Part shown: positions 55,254-63,523 of the stretch, in pieces
Layout of the letters: the number at the start of each line of letters is the position of its first letter
Position numbering within the stretch: the stretch's first letter is position 1
Assembly: GCF_002891295.1 (NCBI RefSeq)
Contig: NZ_LGUI01000009.1
Location: 186,001 to 250,000, forward strand
Direction: 5' to 3'
Length of the DNA: 64,000 nucleotides
Origin: Streptomyces eurocidicus
GTDB taxonomy: Bacteria > Actinomycetota > Actinomycetes > Streptomycetales > Streptomycetaceae
Translations under genes and position numbers: made by a program
Notes under the pieces: generated by a model
The model's input: the letters and a program-made list of their open reading frames with translations, nothing else
What the model was told of the DNA's origin: nothing
Database searches by the model: none

Positions 55254-56438
55254 ATGGTGAACGTGAGGCAGACGACGAGGGTGGCGGGCGGGCGGCCCGC
55301 CGTGGCGGCGGTGGCGGCCGGGACGTTCTCGGTGGTGACGACCGAGATGCTGCCGGTGGGACTGCTCACGCCGATCGGGGAGGACCTGGGGGTCTCCGCC
55401 GGCACGGCGGGGCTGACGATGACGGTCCCCGGGCTGGTCGCGGCGGTCGCCGCCCCGGTGGTGACGCGCCTCGCGGGGCGACGGGACCGGCGCTGGGTGC
55501 TGGTGGGCCTGATGGGGTTGCTGACGGTGGCCAACCTGCTGTCGGCCGCCGCCACGGACATCGGGGTGCTGGTGGCGCTGCGGGTGCTGGTGGGGGTGTG
55601 CATCGGCGGGGTCTGGGCGATCGCGGCCGGGCTGGCCGTCCGGCTCGTCCCCGAGCGGCGGGTGGGGCCGGCCACGTCGCTGATCTTCAGCGGGATAGCC
55701 GTGGCCTCGGTGCTCGGGGTGCCCGCGGGCACGCTGGCGGGCGCGGCGGGCGGCTGGCGGACGGCCTTCCTGGCCATGGGCGGAGTGGCGCTGGCCGTGA
55801 CGGCCGCCCTCGCGGCGCTGCTGCCACCGCTGCCGTCGCCGGAACCGGCCGACGGCGGTGCCGGGAACGTCCTGGGCCCGCTGCGCACCGCTCCGGTACG
55901 GGTGGGGCTGCTGGTGGTCCTGCTGCTGGTGACGGGCCACTTCGCGGGCTACACGTTCGTACGCCCGCTCCTGGAACGGGTGCCGGGGACGGACGCCGGG
56001 CTGATCAGCGGCCTGCTGGTGGCGTACGGGGCCGCGGGCGTGGCCGGCAACTTCCTCGCGGGCTCCGCGGTCCCCCGCAGGCCCCGCGCCACGCTTCTGC
56101 TGATCGCCGCCGCCCTGGCGGTCGTGATGCCCGCGCTGGCGGTGGCCGGCGGCGGGGCCATGGGAGCCACGGTGCTCGTGGTGCTGTGGGGGCTGGCGTA
56201 CGGGGGCGTGTCGGTGGCCACCCAGAACCGGCTGATGGCGGCCGTACCGCCGGCGCCCGGGGCACGGGAAGGGGTGTCGGCGCTGTTCGTGTCGGTGTTC
56301 AACCTGGCGATCTCGCTGGGGGCGCTGGTGGGCGGCCGCGTGGTGGACGCGGGGTCCGTGGCGGGGGCCGCGTGGGTGGGTGGGGGGCTGGCGTTGCTGG
56401 CGGCGGGGGTTGTCGGGGTGGGGGGACGGGTGCGGTAG
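55254..56438 (+). CDS. MFS drug/metabolite efflux transporter
   Basis: 394 aa from ATG 55254, with GGAGG upstream. About twelve membrane helices, with the MFS motif between helices 2 and 3 as VTRLAGRRDRRWVLVGLM and TEMLPVGLLTPI at the start, which resembles the DHA1 (Ara/SotB-like) drug:proton antiporters. It is divergent from a LysR regulator that probably controls it. The substrate is unknown. Confidence 0.92.
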   Translation: MVNVRQTTRVAGGRPAVAAVAAGTFSVVTTEMLPVGLLTPIGEDLGVSAGTAGLTMTVPGLVAAVAAPVVTRLAGRRDRRWVLVGLMGLLTVANLLSAAATDIGVLVALRVLVGVCIGGVWAIAAGLAVRLVPERRVGPATSLIFSGIAVASVLGVPAGTLAGAAGGWRTAFLAMGGVALAVTAALAALLPPLPSPEPADGGAGNVLGPLRTAPVRVGLLVVLLLVTGHFAGYTFVRPLLERVPGTDAGLISGLLVAYGAAGVAGNFLAGSAVPRRPRATLLLIAAALAVVMPALAVAGGGAMGATVLVVLWGLAYGGVSVATQNRLMAAVPPAPGAREGVSALFVSVFNLAISLGALVGGRVVDAGSVAGAAWVGGGLALLAAGVVGVGGRVR

Positions 56439-56477
56439 CGGCGAGGGCGGCGGCCGGAGGTGGCCGGGGTGCCGCTG

Positions 56478-56555
56478 CGCGGGGCCTTGTCCCCTGCCCG
56501 CCCCTTCCCGGAACCGGGGGCAAGCCCCCGGGCCCCCGGGCGGAACGCCACGTGG
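56478..56555. repeat. Interspersed intergenic repeat, copy 4 (short)
   Basis: Contains TGCGCGGGGCCTTGTCCCC, CCCGCCCCTTCCCG and GGGGGCAAGCCCCCGGG, the same blocks as the other copies but without the GACGGGCTGA palindrome. It lies just after the transporter gene and may be a truncated copy. Confidence 0.65.
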
Positions 56556-56633
56556 GGTATCCCATGGATCCATTCGTCATGGGACGGCGATCCCTGGGTA
56601 TGCGGCCGGTGGAGAACGAGAAGGAGCCGCACG

Positions 56634-57017
56634 ATGGTCGTCATCGAATCCCCTGACGGGGACGCCGCCGGTGCCCGCCACGCGACGGCGGAGTTCCTGG
56701 CCCGGTACTGCCCCTGGGCCGACCCCGACGCCGTCGTCCTGGTGGTGTCGGAGCTGGTCGCCAACGCCATCCGGCACACCGGCGGCTGGTGGCGGCTGTG
56801 CGTACGGGCCGTCCAGGGCAGGCTGGTGGTGGAGATCGCCGACGCCAGCCCGGACCCGCCCGTGCCGCGCGCCCCGGACCTGACCGGGGGTGGCGGCCTG
56901 GGCTGGCACATGGTCGAGAGGCTGGCCACACAGCTGGAAGTGGTGCGTCAGGGCGACGGCAAGGGCAAGACGGTACGGGCGACGTGGCTACGGCCGGCGC
57001 TGCCGCTCGCGGTCTGA
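56634..57017 (+). CDS. Anti-sigma-factor-type ATP-binding protein (HATPase, RsbW-like)
   Basis: 127 aa from ATG 56634, with AAGGAG nine bases upstream. A GHKL ATPase fold with the N box VVSELVANAIRHTGG (Glu40, Asn44) and the G box GGGGLGWHMVERLA. Single-domain proteins of this type in Streptomyces act as anti-sigma kinases or as regulators in SpoIIAB/RsbW networks. A SigB/SigF-type sigma factor gene lies 185 bp away in convergent orientation. Interaction is possible but unproven, as the genome will hold many such proteins. Confidence 0.85.
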   Translation: MVVIESPDGDAAGARHATAEFLARYCPWADPDAVVLVVSELVANAIRHTGGWWRLCVRAVQGRLVVEIADASPDPPVPRAPDLTGGGGLGWHMVERLATQLEVVRQGDGKGKTVRATWLRPALPLAV

Positions 57018-57185
57018 GTCAGGATCCGGATCCAGCCCGTCCGGCGATTGAGGACACCGCGCGGAGCGCGGAAGAAGGGGGCCCGGGGGCTTGCCCCGCC
57101 ACGCGGCGGAGCCGCACATCGGATGCAGCGGGAAGGGGCGGGGCTGGGGAAAAGGCCCCGCGCAGCGGCACCCCCACCGCCACCA
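57018..57185. repeat. Interspersed intergenic repeat, copy 5
   Basis: Carries CAGCCCGTCCGGCGATTGAGG, ACGCGGCGGAGCCGCACATC and GGGAAGGGGCGGGGC with GGGGAAAAGGCC, closest to copy 2. It fills the gap between the convergent anti-sigma-type and sigma genes. Confidence 0.8.
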
Positions 57186-57201
57186 CACACCCGCACCCGC
57201 A

Positions 57202-58077
57202 CTACCGCCCCAGCAACCCCACCCGCAACCGCCCCAGAATCCGCGTCAGCAACCGCGACACATGCATCTGCGAGATCCCCAGCTCCGCCCCGATCTCCGA
57301 CTGCGTCATCTCCCCGCCGAACCGCATCCGCAGGATCTGCCGGTCCCGTTCGTCGAGCTCGGCGACCAACGGTTTGAGGGCGTGCAGGTTCTCCACGCCC
57401 TCCAGGGCGGGGTCGACGTCGCCGAGCCGGTCGGCGAAGCTGTTGCCGGTCTGGTCGGAGCCCTCGTCCACGGACACGTCGATGGAGCCGGCGGTGTAGC
57501 CGTTGCTGGCCACGATGCCCTCGACGACCTCCTCGCGGCTCAGCCCGAGGTGCGTGGCGAGCTCGTCCGGGGTCGGCGAGTGGTCCAGTTCCTGGGAGAG
57601 CTCGCCGGTGGCCTTGGCCAGCTCGACGCGGAGCTCCTGGAGGCGCCGGGGCACGTGCACGGACCAGCTCGTGTCACGGAAGTGCCGCTTGATCTCCCCG
57701 ACGATGTACGGCACGGCGAAGGTGGTGAACTCCACCTCGCGCGCGAGGTCGAAGCGGTCGATCGCCTTGATCAGGCCGATCGTGCCGACCTGGATGATGT
57801 CCTCCATCTGGTCGCCCCGGCTGCGGAAGCGGGAGGCGGCGAAGCGCACCAGCGAGAGGTTGATCTCGATCAGCGTGTTCCGGGCGTACTGGTAGGCGTG
57901 GGTCCCCTCCTCCAGCTCGGCGAGCCGGTCGAAGAAGAGCCTCGACAGCTGGCGCGCGTCCCGCGGCGCCACCGTGGACGCGTCCTCGATGTACGGCAGT
58001 CCCCCGACCGATGCCTCGACCCGCTGCGAGGCAGCCGTCTGACGCTCCGTCGCAATCGTGGATGCCGTGATGGTCAC
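57202..58077 (-). CDS. SigB/SigF-family (group 3) RNA polymerase sigma factor
   Basis: 291 aa from GTG 58077, with GGGGAGG upstream. Region 2 reads EDIIQVGTIGLIKAIDRFD and EFTTFAVPYIVGEIKRHFRD, the hallmark of the SigB/F/G family. Region 3 follows, and region 4 ends GEMTQSEIGAELGISQMHVS. Such sigmas control osmotic and oxidative stress or sporulation in Streptomyces and are held by anti-sigma kinases. A GCAT-N15-GGGTAG element upstream resembles the promoters these sigmas read, suggesting autoregulation. Confidence 0.93.
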   Translation of the reverse strand: MTITASTIATERQTAASQRVEASVGGLPYIEDASTVAPRDARQLSRLFFDRLAELEEGTHAYQYARNTLIEINLSLVRFAASRFRSRGDQMEDIIQVGTIGLIKAIDRFDLAREVEFTTFAVPYIVGEIKRHFRDTSWSVHVPRRLQELRVELAKATGELSQELDHSPTPDELATHLGLSREEVVEGIVASNGYTAGSIDVSVDEGSDQTGNSFADRLGDVDPALEGVENLHALKPLVAELDERDRQILRMRFGGEMTQSEIGAELGISQMHVSRLLTRILGRLRVGLLGR

Positions 58078-58114
58078 GTCGTCCTCCCCAGATCCGTTGG
58101 TGACGTCCCGCCGC

Positions 58115-58139
58115 CTACCCGGTGGCCTGGTGGGCATGC
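58115..58139 (-). promoter_or_regulatory. Candidate SigB-type promoter of the sigma factor gene
   Basis: On the minus strand GCAT is followed 15 bases later by GGGTAG, close to the GNNT-N14-16-GGGTAY pattern of Streptomyces SigB promoters, with one mismatch at the last base. It lies about 40 bp upstream of the GTG start. Confidence 0.5.
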
Positions 58140-58230
58140 CTGTGGTTTTCGCCGGACGCGGGTAAACGGAAGGGCGGGGCGGCCGTCGCCGGCCGGTCAC
58201 CGGGGCTTTCCGTACCGGTCACCGGCGGGC

Positions 58231-58911
58231 ATGAGCATGCCGTCCATGACCGCAACGATCACTTCCGCCGTCGCCCGCCGCACCGCTGCCGCCCTGGCCA
58301 CGGCCGCTCTGACCATGGGTGCGGCCACCGCGGGCGCGGGCACCGCGAACGCGGCCGGCACCCCGGCGCCCACGCCGGGCAAGGGCGCCGCACGGACATC
58401 CGGAACCGCCGGGCTGAAGGGTGTCGACTACGCGGCCTGGCAGCGTGAGGTGAAGTCCGCCATCGACGGTGCACGGCCCTACGTCGCCGAGCGCACCGCG
58501 AACGCGCGGCAGGAGAAGCAGGCGATCGTCCTCGACATCGACAACAGCTCCCTGGAGACGGACTTCCACTGGACGTACCCCACGCCGGCGATCGAGCCGG
58601 TCCTGGAGCTGACGCGGTACGCGCACGCCCGGGGCGCCGCCGTCTTCTTCGTCACCGCGCGGCCCGGCCTGCTCGACGCGCCGACCGAGTACAACCTCCG
58701 GCGGGTCGGCTACCCGGTCAGCGGTCTGTACGTACGTCACTTCCCGGACCTCTTCCGGGACGTCAGCGCGTACAAGACCGCCAAGCGGGCGGAGATCGAG
58801 GCCCAGGGCTACCGGATCATCGCCAATATCGGCAACAACACCACGGATCTGGTCGGCGGGCACGCCGAGCGGACCGTCAAGCTGCCGGACTACGAAGGCA
58901 AGCTCTCCTGA
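58231..58911 (+). CDS. Secreted HAD-family acid phosphatase (class B type)
   Basis: 226 aa from ATG 58231 (ATG 58237 and 58246 also possible, and no clear ribosome site decides). A signal peptide with AALATAALTMGAATAGAGTANA is cleaved near residue 40. The HAD motif DIDNSSLETDF (Asp102, Asp104) supplies the nucleophile, and FFVTARP and NIGNNTTDL are the other HAD motifs. It would remove phosphate from organic monoesters outside the cell. It is divergent from the sigma factor. Confidence 0.88.
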   Translation: MSMPSMTATITSAVARRTAAALATAALTMGAATAGAGTANAAGTPAPTPGKGAARTSGTAGLKGVDYAAWQREVKSAIDGARPYVAERTANARQEKQAIVLDIDNSSLETDFHWTYPTPAIEPVLELTRYAHARGAAVFFVTARPGLLDAPTEYNLRRVGYPVSGLYVRHFPDLFRDVSAYKTAKRAEIEAQGYRIIANIGNNTTDLVGGHAERTVKLPDYEGKLS

Positions 58912-59006
58912 GACACACGACGGAGCCACGACAGAGCCACGACGGCGGCCCCGCCCGGATCCGACCGGCCCCGACCGGCCCGCCCCGGGCGCGCCCGCCC
59001 CGCGCC

Positions 59007-59276
59007 TCAGCGGCGGCGCCTGGACTTCACCCGGTCGAGACAGGCCACGCCCAGGGCCGCCAGACCGATCTGGATCAGCCACTTGATCCAGTCGATCCCC
59101 TTGGTGTCGCCCACGCCCAGCGCGTGGGCGAGGAGCGCCCCCACGAGGGCCGCGGCGATACCGACCACGATCGTCCACAGCACACCGATGCGCTGGCGTC
59201 CCGGGACCACCAGGCGCCCCAGTACACCGATGATCAGGCCGATCACTACCGCACTGAAAATTCCCGAGATTTCCAC
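59007..59276 (-). CDS. GlsB/YeaQ/YmgE-family stress-response membrane protein
   Basis: 89 aa from GTG 59276. Three membrane helices (FSAVVIGLIIGVLGRLVVPG, IGVLWTIVVGIAAALVGALL, WLIQIGLAALGVA) and a basic tail, the pattern of the transglycosylase-associated protein family. Its role is unclear; members are stress-induced in many bacteria. It is divergent from the ArsR gene. Confidence 0.9.
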   Translation of the reverse strand: MEISGIFSAVVIGLIIGVLGRLVVPGRQRIGVLWTIVVGIAAALVGALLAHALGVGDTKGIDWIKWLIQIGLAALGVACLDRVKSRRRR

Positions 59277-59449
59277 GACGCCCCCCTATCGAGCACTTTC
59301 CTGCCCATCCGGCCCGTTTCCTCTGGTGACATCTGCCCAGCCCGCGGGCGGCGCATGTCCGGCTTCCGCCGCTCGCGGCCGCCGCCCGGCGCGGTGCCTA
59401 GACTGGTCGTGCCGGGCACAGGACGCCCGACAGGGACGGGAGAGCGACA

Positions 59450-59857
59450 GTGGCCGCAGGTGTCGGGAGCGTCGAGGACTTCCCAGGGGGTGTGGGCGGG
59501 GATGCCGACGACCCCTCGGCGGAGGTGCTCTCCGAGGCCGCCGCCGCGTTCGGGCTGCTCGCCTCCTCGGCCCGGCTGCACCTGGTCTGGGCGCTGGCGC
59601 AGGGCGAGAGCGACGTCAGCGGGCTGGCCGAGCGGGTCGGCGGAGCCCTTCCCGCGATCAGCCAGCACCTGGCGAAGCTGAAGCTGGCCGGGCTGGTGCG
59701 GTCGCGGCGCGAGGGGCGCCGCGTGGTCTATCTGGTCGACGACCCCGACGTCGTCACGATCGTCCGGCTGATGGTCGGCCAGCTCGCCGACCGCAAGGCC
59801 GGCGCCGCCGCCGTCACCGGGACCCGCTCCGGGCGGCTCCGTGGGCTGGGCGCCTGA
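59450..59857 (+). CDS. ArsR-family transcriptional regulator
   Basis: 135 aa from GTG 59450. The winged helix is SARLHLVWALAQGESDVSGL, then GGALPAISQHLAKLKLAGLV and the wing RREGRRVVYLV. There are no Cys residues and only a few His (in LHLVW and SQHLAKL), so a classic ArsR or CzrA metal site is not obvious; Asp residues near the last helix (DDPDVV) could take part. Its 3' end overlaps the P-type ATPase gene by 17 bases, so it almost certainly regulates that pump. Confidence 0.9.
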   Translation: MAAGVGSVEDFPGGVGGDADDPSAEVLSEAAAAFGLLASSARLHLVWALAQGESDVSGLAERVGGALPAISQHLAKLKLAGLVRSRREGRRVVYLVDDPDVVTIVRLMVGQLADRKAGAAAVTGTRSGRLRGLGA

Positions 59858-62800
59858 CGGCGCGGGCGCGGCCGGCACCACCCTGGAGGTCCTGCGCGCG
59901 CTGGGCAGCGGACCGCGCGGGCTCGTCGAACAGCAGGCCGAGGAACGGCTCGCCGCGCACGGCGAGAACGTCTTCCCCGGCCGCCGCCCCGCGTCCTGGC
60001 CGCGCCGCCTCGCCCGCGCCCTCCGCGACCCCTTCACCGCCGTACTGCTCTGCCTGGGATTGGTCTCGGCGGCGGTGGCGTCCTGGGGTACGGCCTGTGT
60101 GATCGCCGTGCTGGTGGCGGTCAGCTGCGTCCTGCGCGCCACCGGCGAGCACCGCGCCGACCGCGCCGCGGCCACACTGCGCGATCTGATCGCCGCCACG
60201 GCCACGGTGCGCAGGCGGGCGACGGAGAGCGCGCCGCCGTGCGCCCGGGAACTGCCGGTGGACCAGCTCGTACCGGGCGACGTCGTCCTGCTGGCCCCCG
60301 GCGACGTGGTCCCGGCGGACCTGCGGCTGCTCCGGGCGACGGGCCTGACCCTGCACGAGGCCGCCCTGACGGGCGAGTCGGCACCGGTGGGGAAGCGGGT
60401 GCGGGAGCCCGGGGCGGGCGGACCGGAGGCCCCGGCGGCCGGACGGGCCTCGGGGGGCCCGGGCGGACCCGGTGCGGCGGGCGGCGGTACCGCGGCCCCG
60501 GAGCGTTCCCCGGCGGAGCCGGATCCGGCGCCGAGCGGGACCCGGCTCCTCGACGCACGCGGCGGTACGGGCACGCCCGCATCGGGCCGCCCCGCCGTGG
60601 CCACGGCCCGCCGCGCCCTCCGGCCGGCCGGGAGCGGTCGCCCGGCGAGGCGCACCACCCCGGCACGCGGCCGACGGCCGCACCCGGCGCTCTCCTCTCC
60701 CGTCCCGACCTCTGCTTCCAGGGGAGCAGCGTCGTCTCCGGCAGCGGAGTCGGCGTCGTGATCGCCACCGGGGCGGACACCGTCCTCTCCGGGGCGCTGC
60801 CGCGCGGCGGGGAGCGGCGGACGGGCCCGCTCCGCCCGTTCGACCGGTCGGTGAACGGCATCGCCTGGACGCTCGTACGGTTCATGCTGCTCACCGCCCC
60901 GGTCGTACTGATCGCCGGTGCGCTGCTGCGCGGGCGCGGGCTGGAGACCCTGCCGTTCGCCGTCGCGGTGGCCGTCGGGCTGACGCCCGAGATGCTGCCG
61001 GTCGTCGTCACGACGGCGCTGGCGCGCGGCGCCGCGCTGCTCGCGCGCGGCGGCGAGGTCGTCGTACGCCGCCTCCCGGCCCTGCACGACCTGGGCGCCG
61101 TCGACGTGCTGTGCGTGGACAAGACGGGCACCCTCACCCAGGACCGCCCCGTCGTGGCGTGCTCGGTCGACACGGAGGGCCGGGACGACCCGGCCGTGCT
61201 GCGCTGGGCCGCCGTCAACGCCCTGTGGACGCTCCACCTCGCGGAGCTGCCCGCGCCGGACGCGCTGGACGAGGCGATCCTCGACGCCGACGAGGACACG
61301 GCGGCGCCGGGGGCGTACGGGACGGGTGCGGACGCGTCAGGGACGCACCGGGCGGAAGGCCGCGCGGCGGGGACGCACGGGCCGGAGGCCCACGAAGCGG
61401 GCACGCACGAGACCCGCACGCACGAGCCGGGCGGGTACGAGGCCGGCACCCACGAGACGGGCGCGTACGAGGCAGGCGCGCACGAGGCCCGCATCCACCA
61501 TCCGGGCGCGTACGCGCAGGACGCCGGCACCCCGTCGCTCCCCCTTTCCCCGGCCGCCGGGGAAGGCCCCTCCACCCGGCACCTCCATGCCGTCCCCTCA
61601 GCCCCCGCCACCCCCTCGACCCCCTCCGATGACGACCTCGAAGGCGTCGCCGCCCTCCCCTACGGCCCCGGACGCCGCATCGCCACCGCTGTCGTCCGTG
61701 GCACCGGACCGGCCGGCGGGCGCGGGCACACCCTCGTCGTCAAGGGCGCCCCCGAGGACGTGCTGGAGCGCTGTGCCCTCGGCGACGGGGAGCGCGTCCG
61801 GCTGGCCCGCCGCGCGGGGGAGCTCGCGGCGGACGGGCTGCGGGTGCTGGCCGTGGCGGTCGCCGAGCGGCCCGCCCGTACCCGCCCGTACACCCCGGCC
61901 GACGAGTACGGCCTGACGCTGCTCGGCTTCGTCGGGCTGCGCGACGCCCTGGCGCCCACCGCCGCCGAGGCGCTCGCGGCGCTCGCCCGGCGTGGCGTCA
62001 CCGTCAAGGTCCTCACCGGCGACCACCCGGGCACGGCCGCCCGCGCCTGCCGGGAGCTGGGCCTGGAGCCCGGCGAGGTCGTCACCGGCGACCGCCTCGA
62101 CGGCCTGACCGGGTCCGAGCTGGCCGGTCTGGCCGCCGGGAGCACGGTCTTCGCGCGGTGCGCGCCCGAGCACAAGGCGCGGATCGTCGAGGCCCTGCGG
62201 GAGGCGGGCCGGACCACGGGGTTCCTCGGCGACGGGGTCAACGACCTGGCGGCGCTGCGCTCCGCCGACGTGGGCGTCTGCCCCCGCGACGGCGTGGACG
62301 TCGCGCGGGAGGCCGCCGACGTGGTGCTCGCGTCGAAGGACCTGACCGCCCTGGACCGGGCGATCGTCACCGGCCGGCGCAGCACCGGCAACATCGCCGC
62401 CTACCTGCGGATCACGCTCTCCTCCAACCTCGGCAACGTCATCGCGATGCTGGTGGCCGGCCTGATGCTGCCGTTCCTGCCGATGCTGCCCGCGCAGGTC
62501 CTCGTGCAGAACCTGTGCTTCGACGCCGCCCAGCTCGCCCTCGCCTTCGACCGGCCGGGCCCGGACGCCCACCGGCGCCCGGCGGTGCTGCGGCCCGGCG
62601 CCCTGCTGCGCTTCATGACCGGCTTCGGGCTGCTCAACGCCGTCGCGGACCTGGCCACCTTCGGCGTGCTGGCGCTGGCCGTGCGGTCGCTGGGCGAGGA
62701 GGAGGGGCAGGCCGCGTTCCACGCCGGGTGGTTCACGGAGAACCTGCTGACGCAGGCGCTGGTGATGCTGCTGCTGCGCTCGGGGCGCCGCGCGGCGGAG

Positions 62801-63028
62801 GGCCGGGTGCCGGGGCCGATCCGGGTCGCGACGTCGGCGCTGGCGGTGGTGGGCCTGCTGCTGCCGTTGTCCCCGCTGGGCCCGGTGCTCGGGATGTCGG
62901 CGTTGCCGCCGCTGTACTACGGGCTGATGGCGGTCGTGCTGGCGCTGTACGGGGCGGGGCTCACGGCGGCACGGCGACGCTTCGGGCCCCTGCCGGAGAC
63001 CACCCCGGCCGCACCCCGAACGGGCTGA
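59841..63028 (+). CDS. MgtA-type cation-transporting P-type ATPase with His-rich insert, frameshifted
   Basis: About 1062 aa if one base is restored between about 60420 and 60690, in a low-complexity part. Before the shift come the N-terminal domain, membrane helices and the actuator motif LTGESAPVGKRV. After it come FQGSSVVSGSGVGVVIATGA, PEMLPVVVTTALARGA, the phosphorylation site DKTGTLTQDRP, then GDGVNDLAALRSADVGV and five or so C-terminal helices. This fits magnesium-type (P3B) ATPases. The nucleotide domain carries an insert of about 100 residues with repeated THE/AHE and YEAG motifs containing nine to eleven His, which is unusual for the family and could bind a transition metal. Confidence 0.88.
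61310..61525 (+). repeat. His-rich in-frame repeats in the P-type ATPase nucleotide-binding domain
   Basis: Imperfect 15-30 bp units encode variants of GTHETGAYEAG and AHEA, with nine His over about 70 codons and two more after it. The frame and GC content are kept. Function as a metal-binding loop is inferred from composition. Confidence 0.75.
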
Positions 63029-63039
63029 GGACCGGCCGA

Positions 63040-63500
63040 ACGGGCGCCCGAGGACTCCGGGGGGCCAGGCCCCGGGAATTCCGGAACCCCACGCTTCCGG
63101 GCCTCCCGGAGCCCAGGGACCTCTCGGCCCCCGGACAAGCGGAGGGCCAGCCTGCCGGGCACCCGAGGCCCCCCGGAGAGTGGCCAGACCCCCGGGGACT
63201 TCGGAACCCCCACCTCCGGCCCCCCGGAGCCCAGGAACCTCTCGGCCCCCGGACAGGCGGAGGACCAGCCCACCGGACGCGCGAGGACTCCCCGGGGGGC
63301 CAGACCCTCGGGGATTCCGGAAACCCCCACGCTTCCGGCCCTTCTGCCCCGCCCAGGGACCTCTCACCCCCGGCGCTTCCGGACCTCCCGACCCCCAAGG
63401 GCCTCCCAGCCCCCCCACGCTTCCGGCCCCGGGCCGGGGCTTTCCCAAGCCTCCCGCAGGTCCTGAGCCTCTCGGCCCAGGGCGGCCTCCCCCGATCTCC
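63040..63500. repeat. Degenerate tandem repeat of about 117-125 bp, three or more copies
   Basis: The block GCCCAGGGACCTCTCGGCCC recurs near 63113, 63229 (as AGCCCAGGAACCTCTC) and 63352, each with GAGGACTCC, CCGGAACCCC and ACGCTTCCGG parts between. The 495-bp gap between the ATPase and the minus-strand gene at the edge holds this array and no gene that I can see. Confidence 0.75.
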
Positions 63501-63523
63501 AGAAAAGAGGAGGCCGCACCCCG

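Noticed and set aside
58141..58230. SigB-type promoter for the acid phosphatase (GGGTAA near 58160)
   Set aside because: No GNNT element lies at 14-16 bases upstream of it, so the match is too weak to list.
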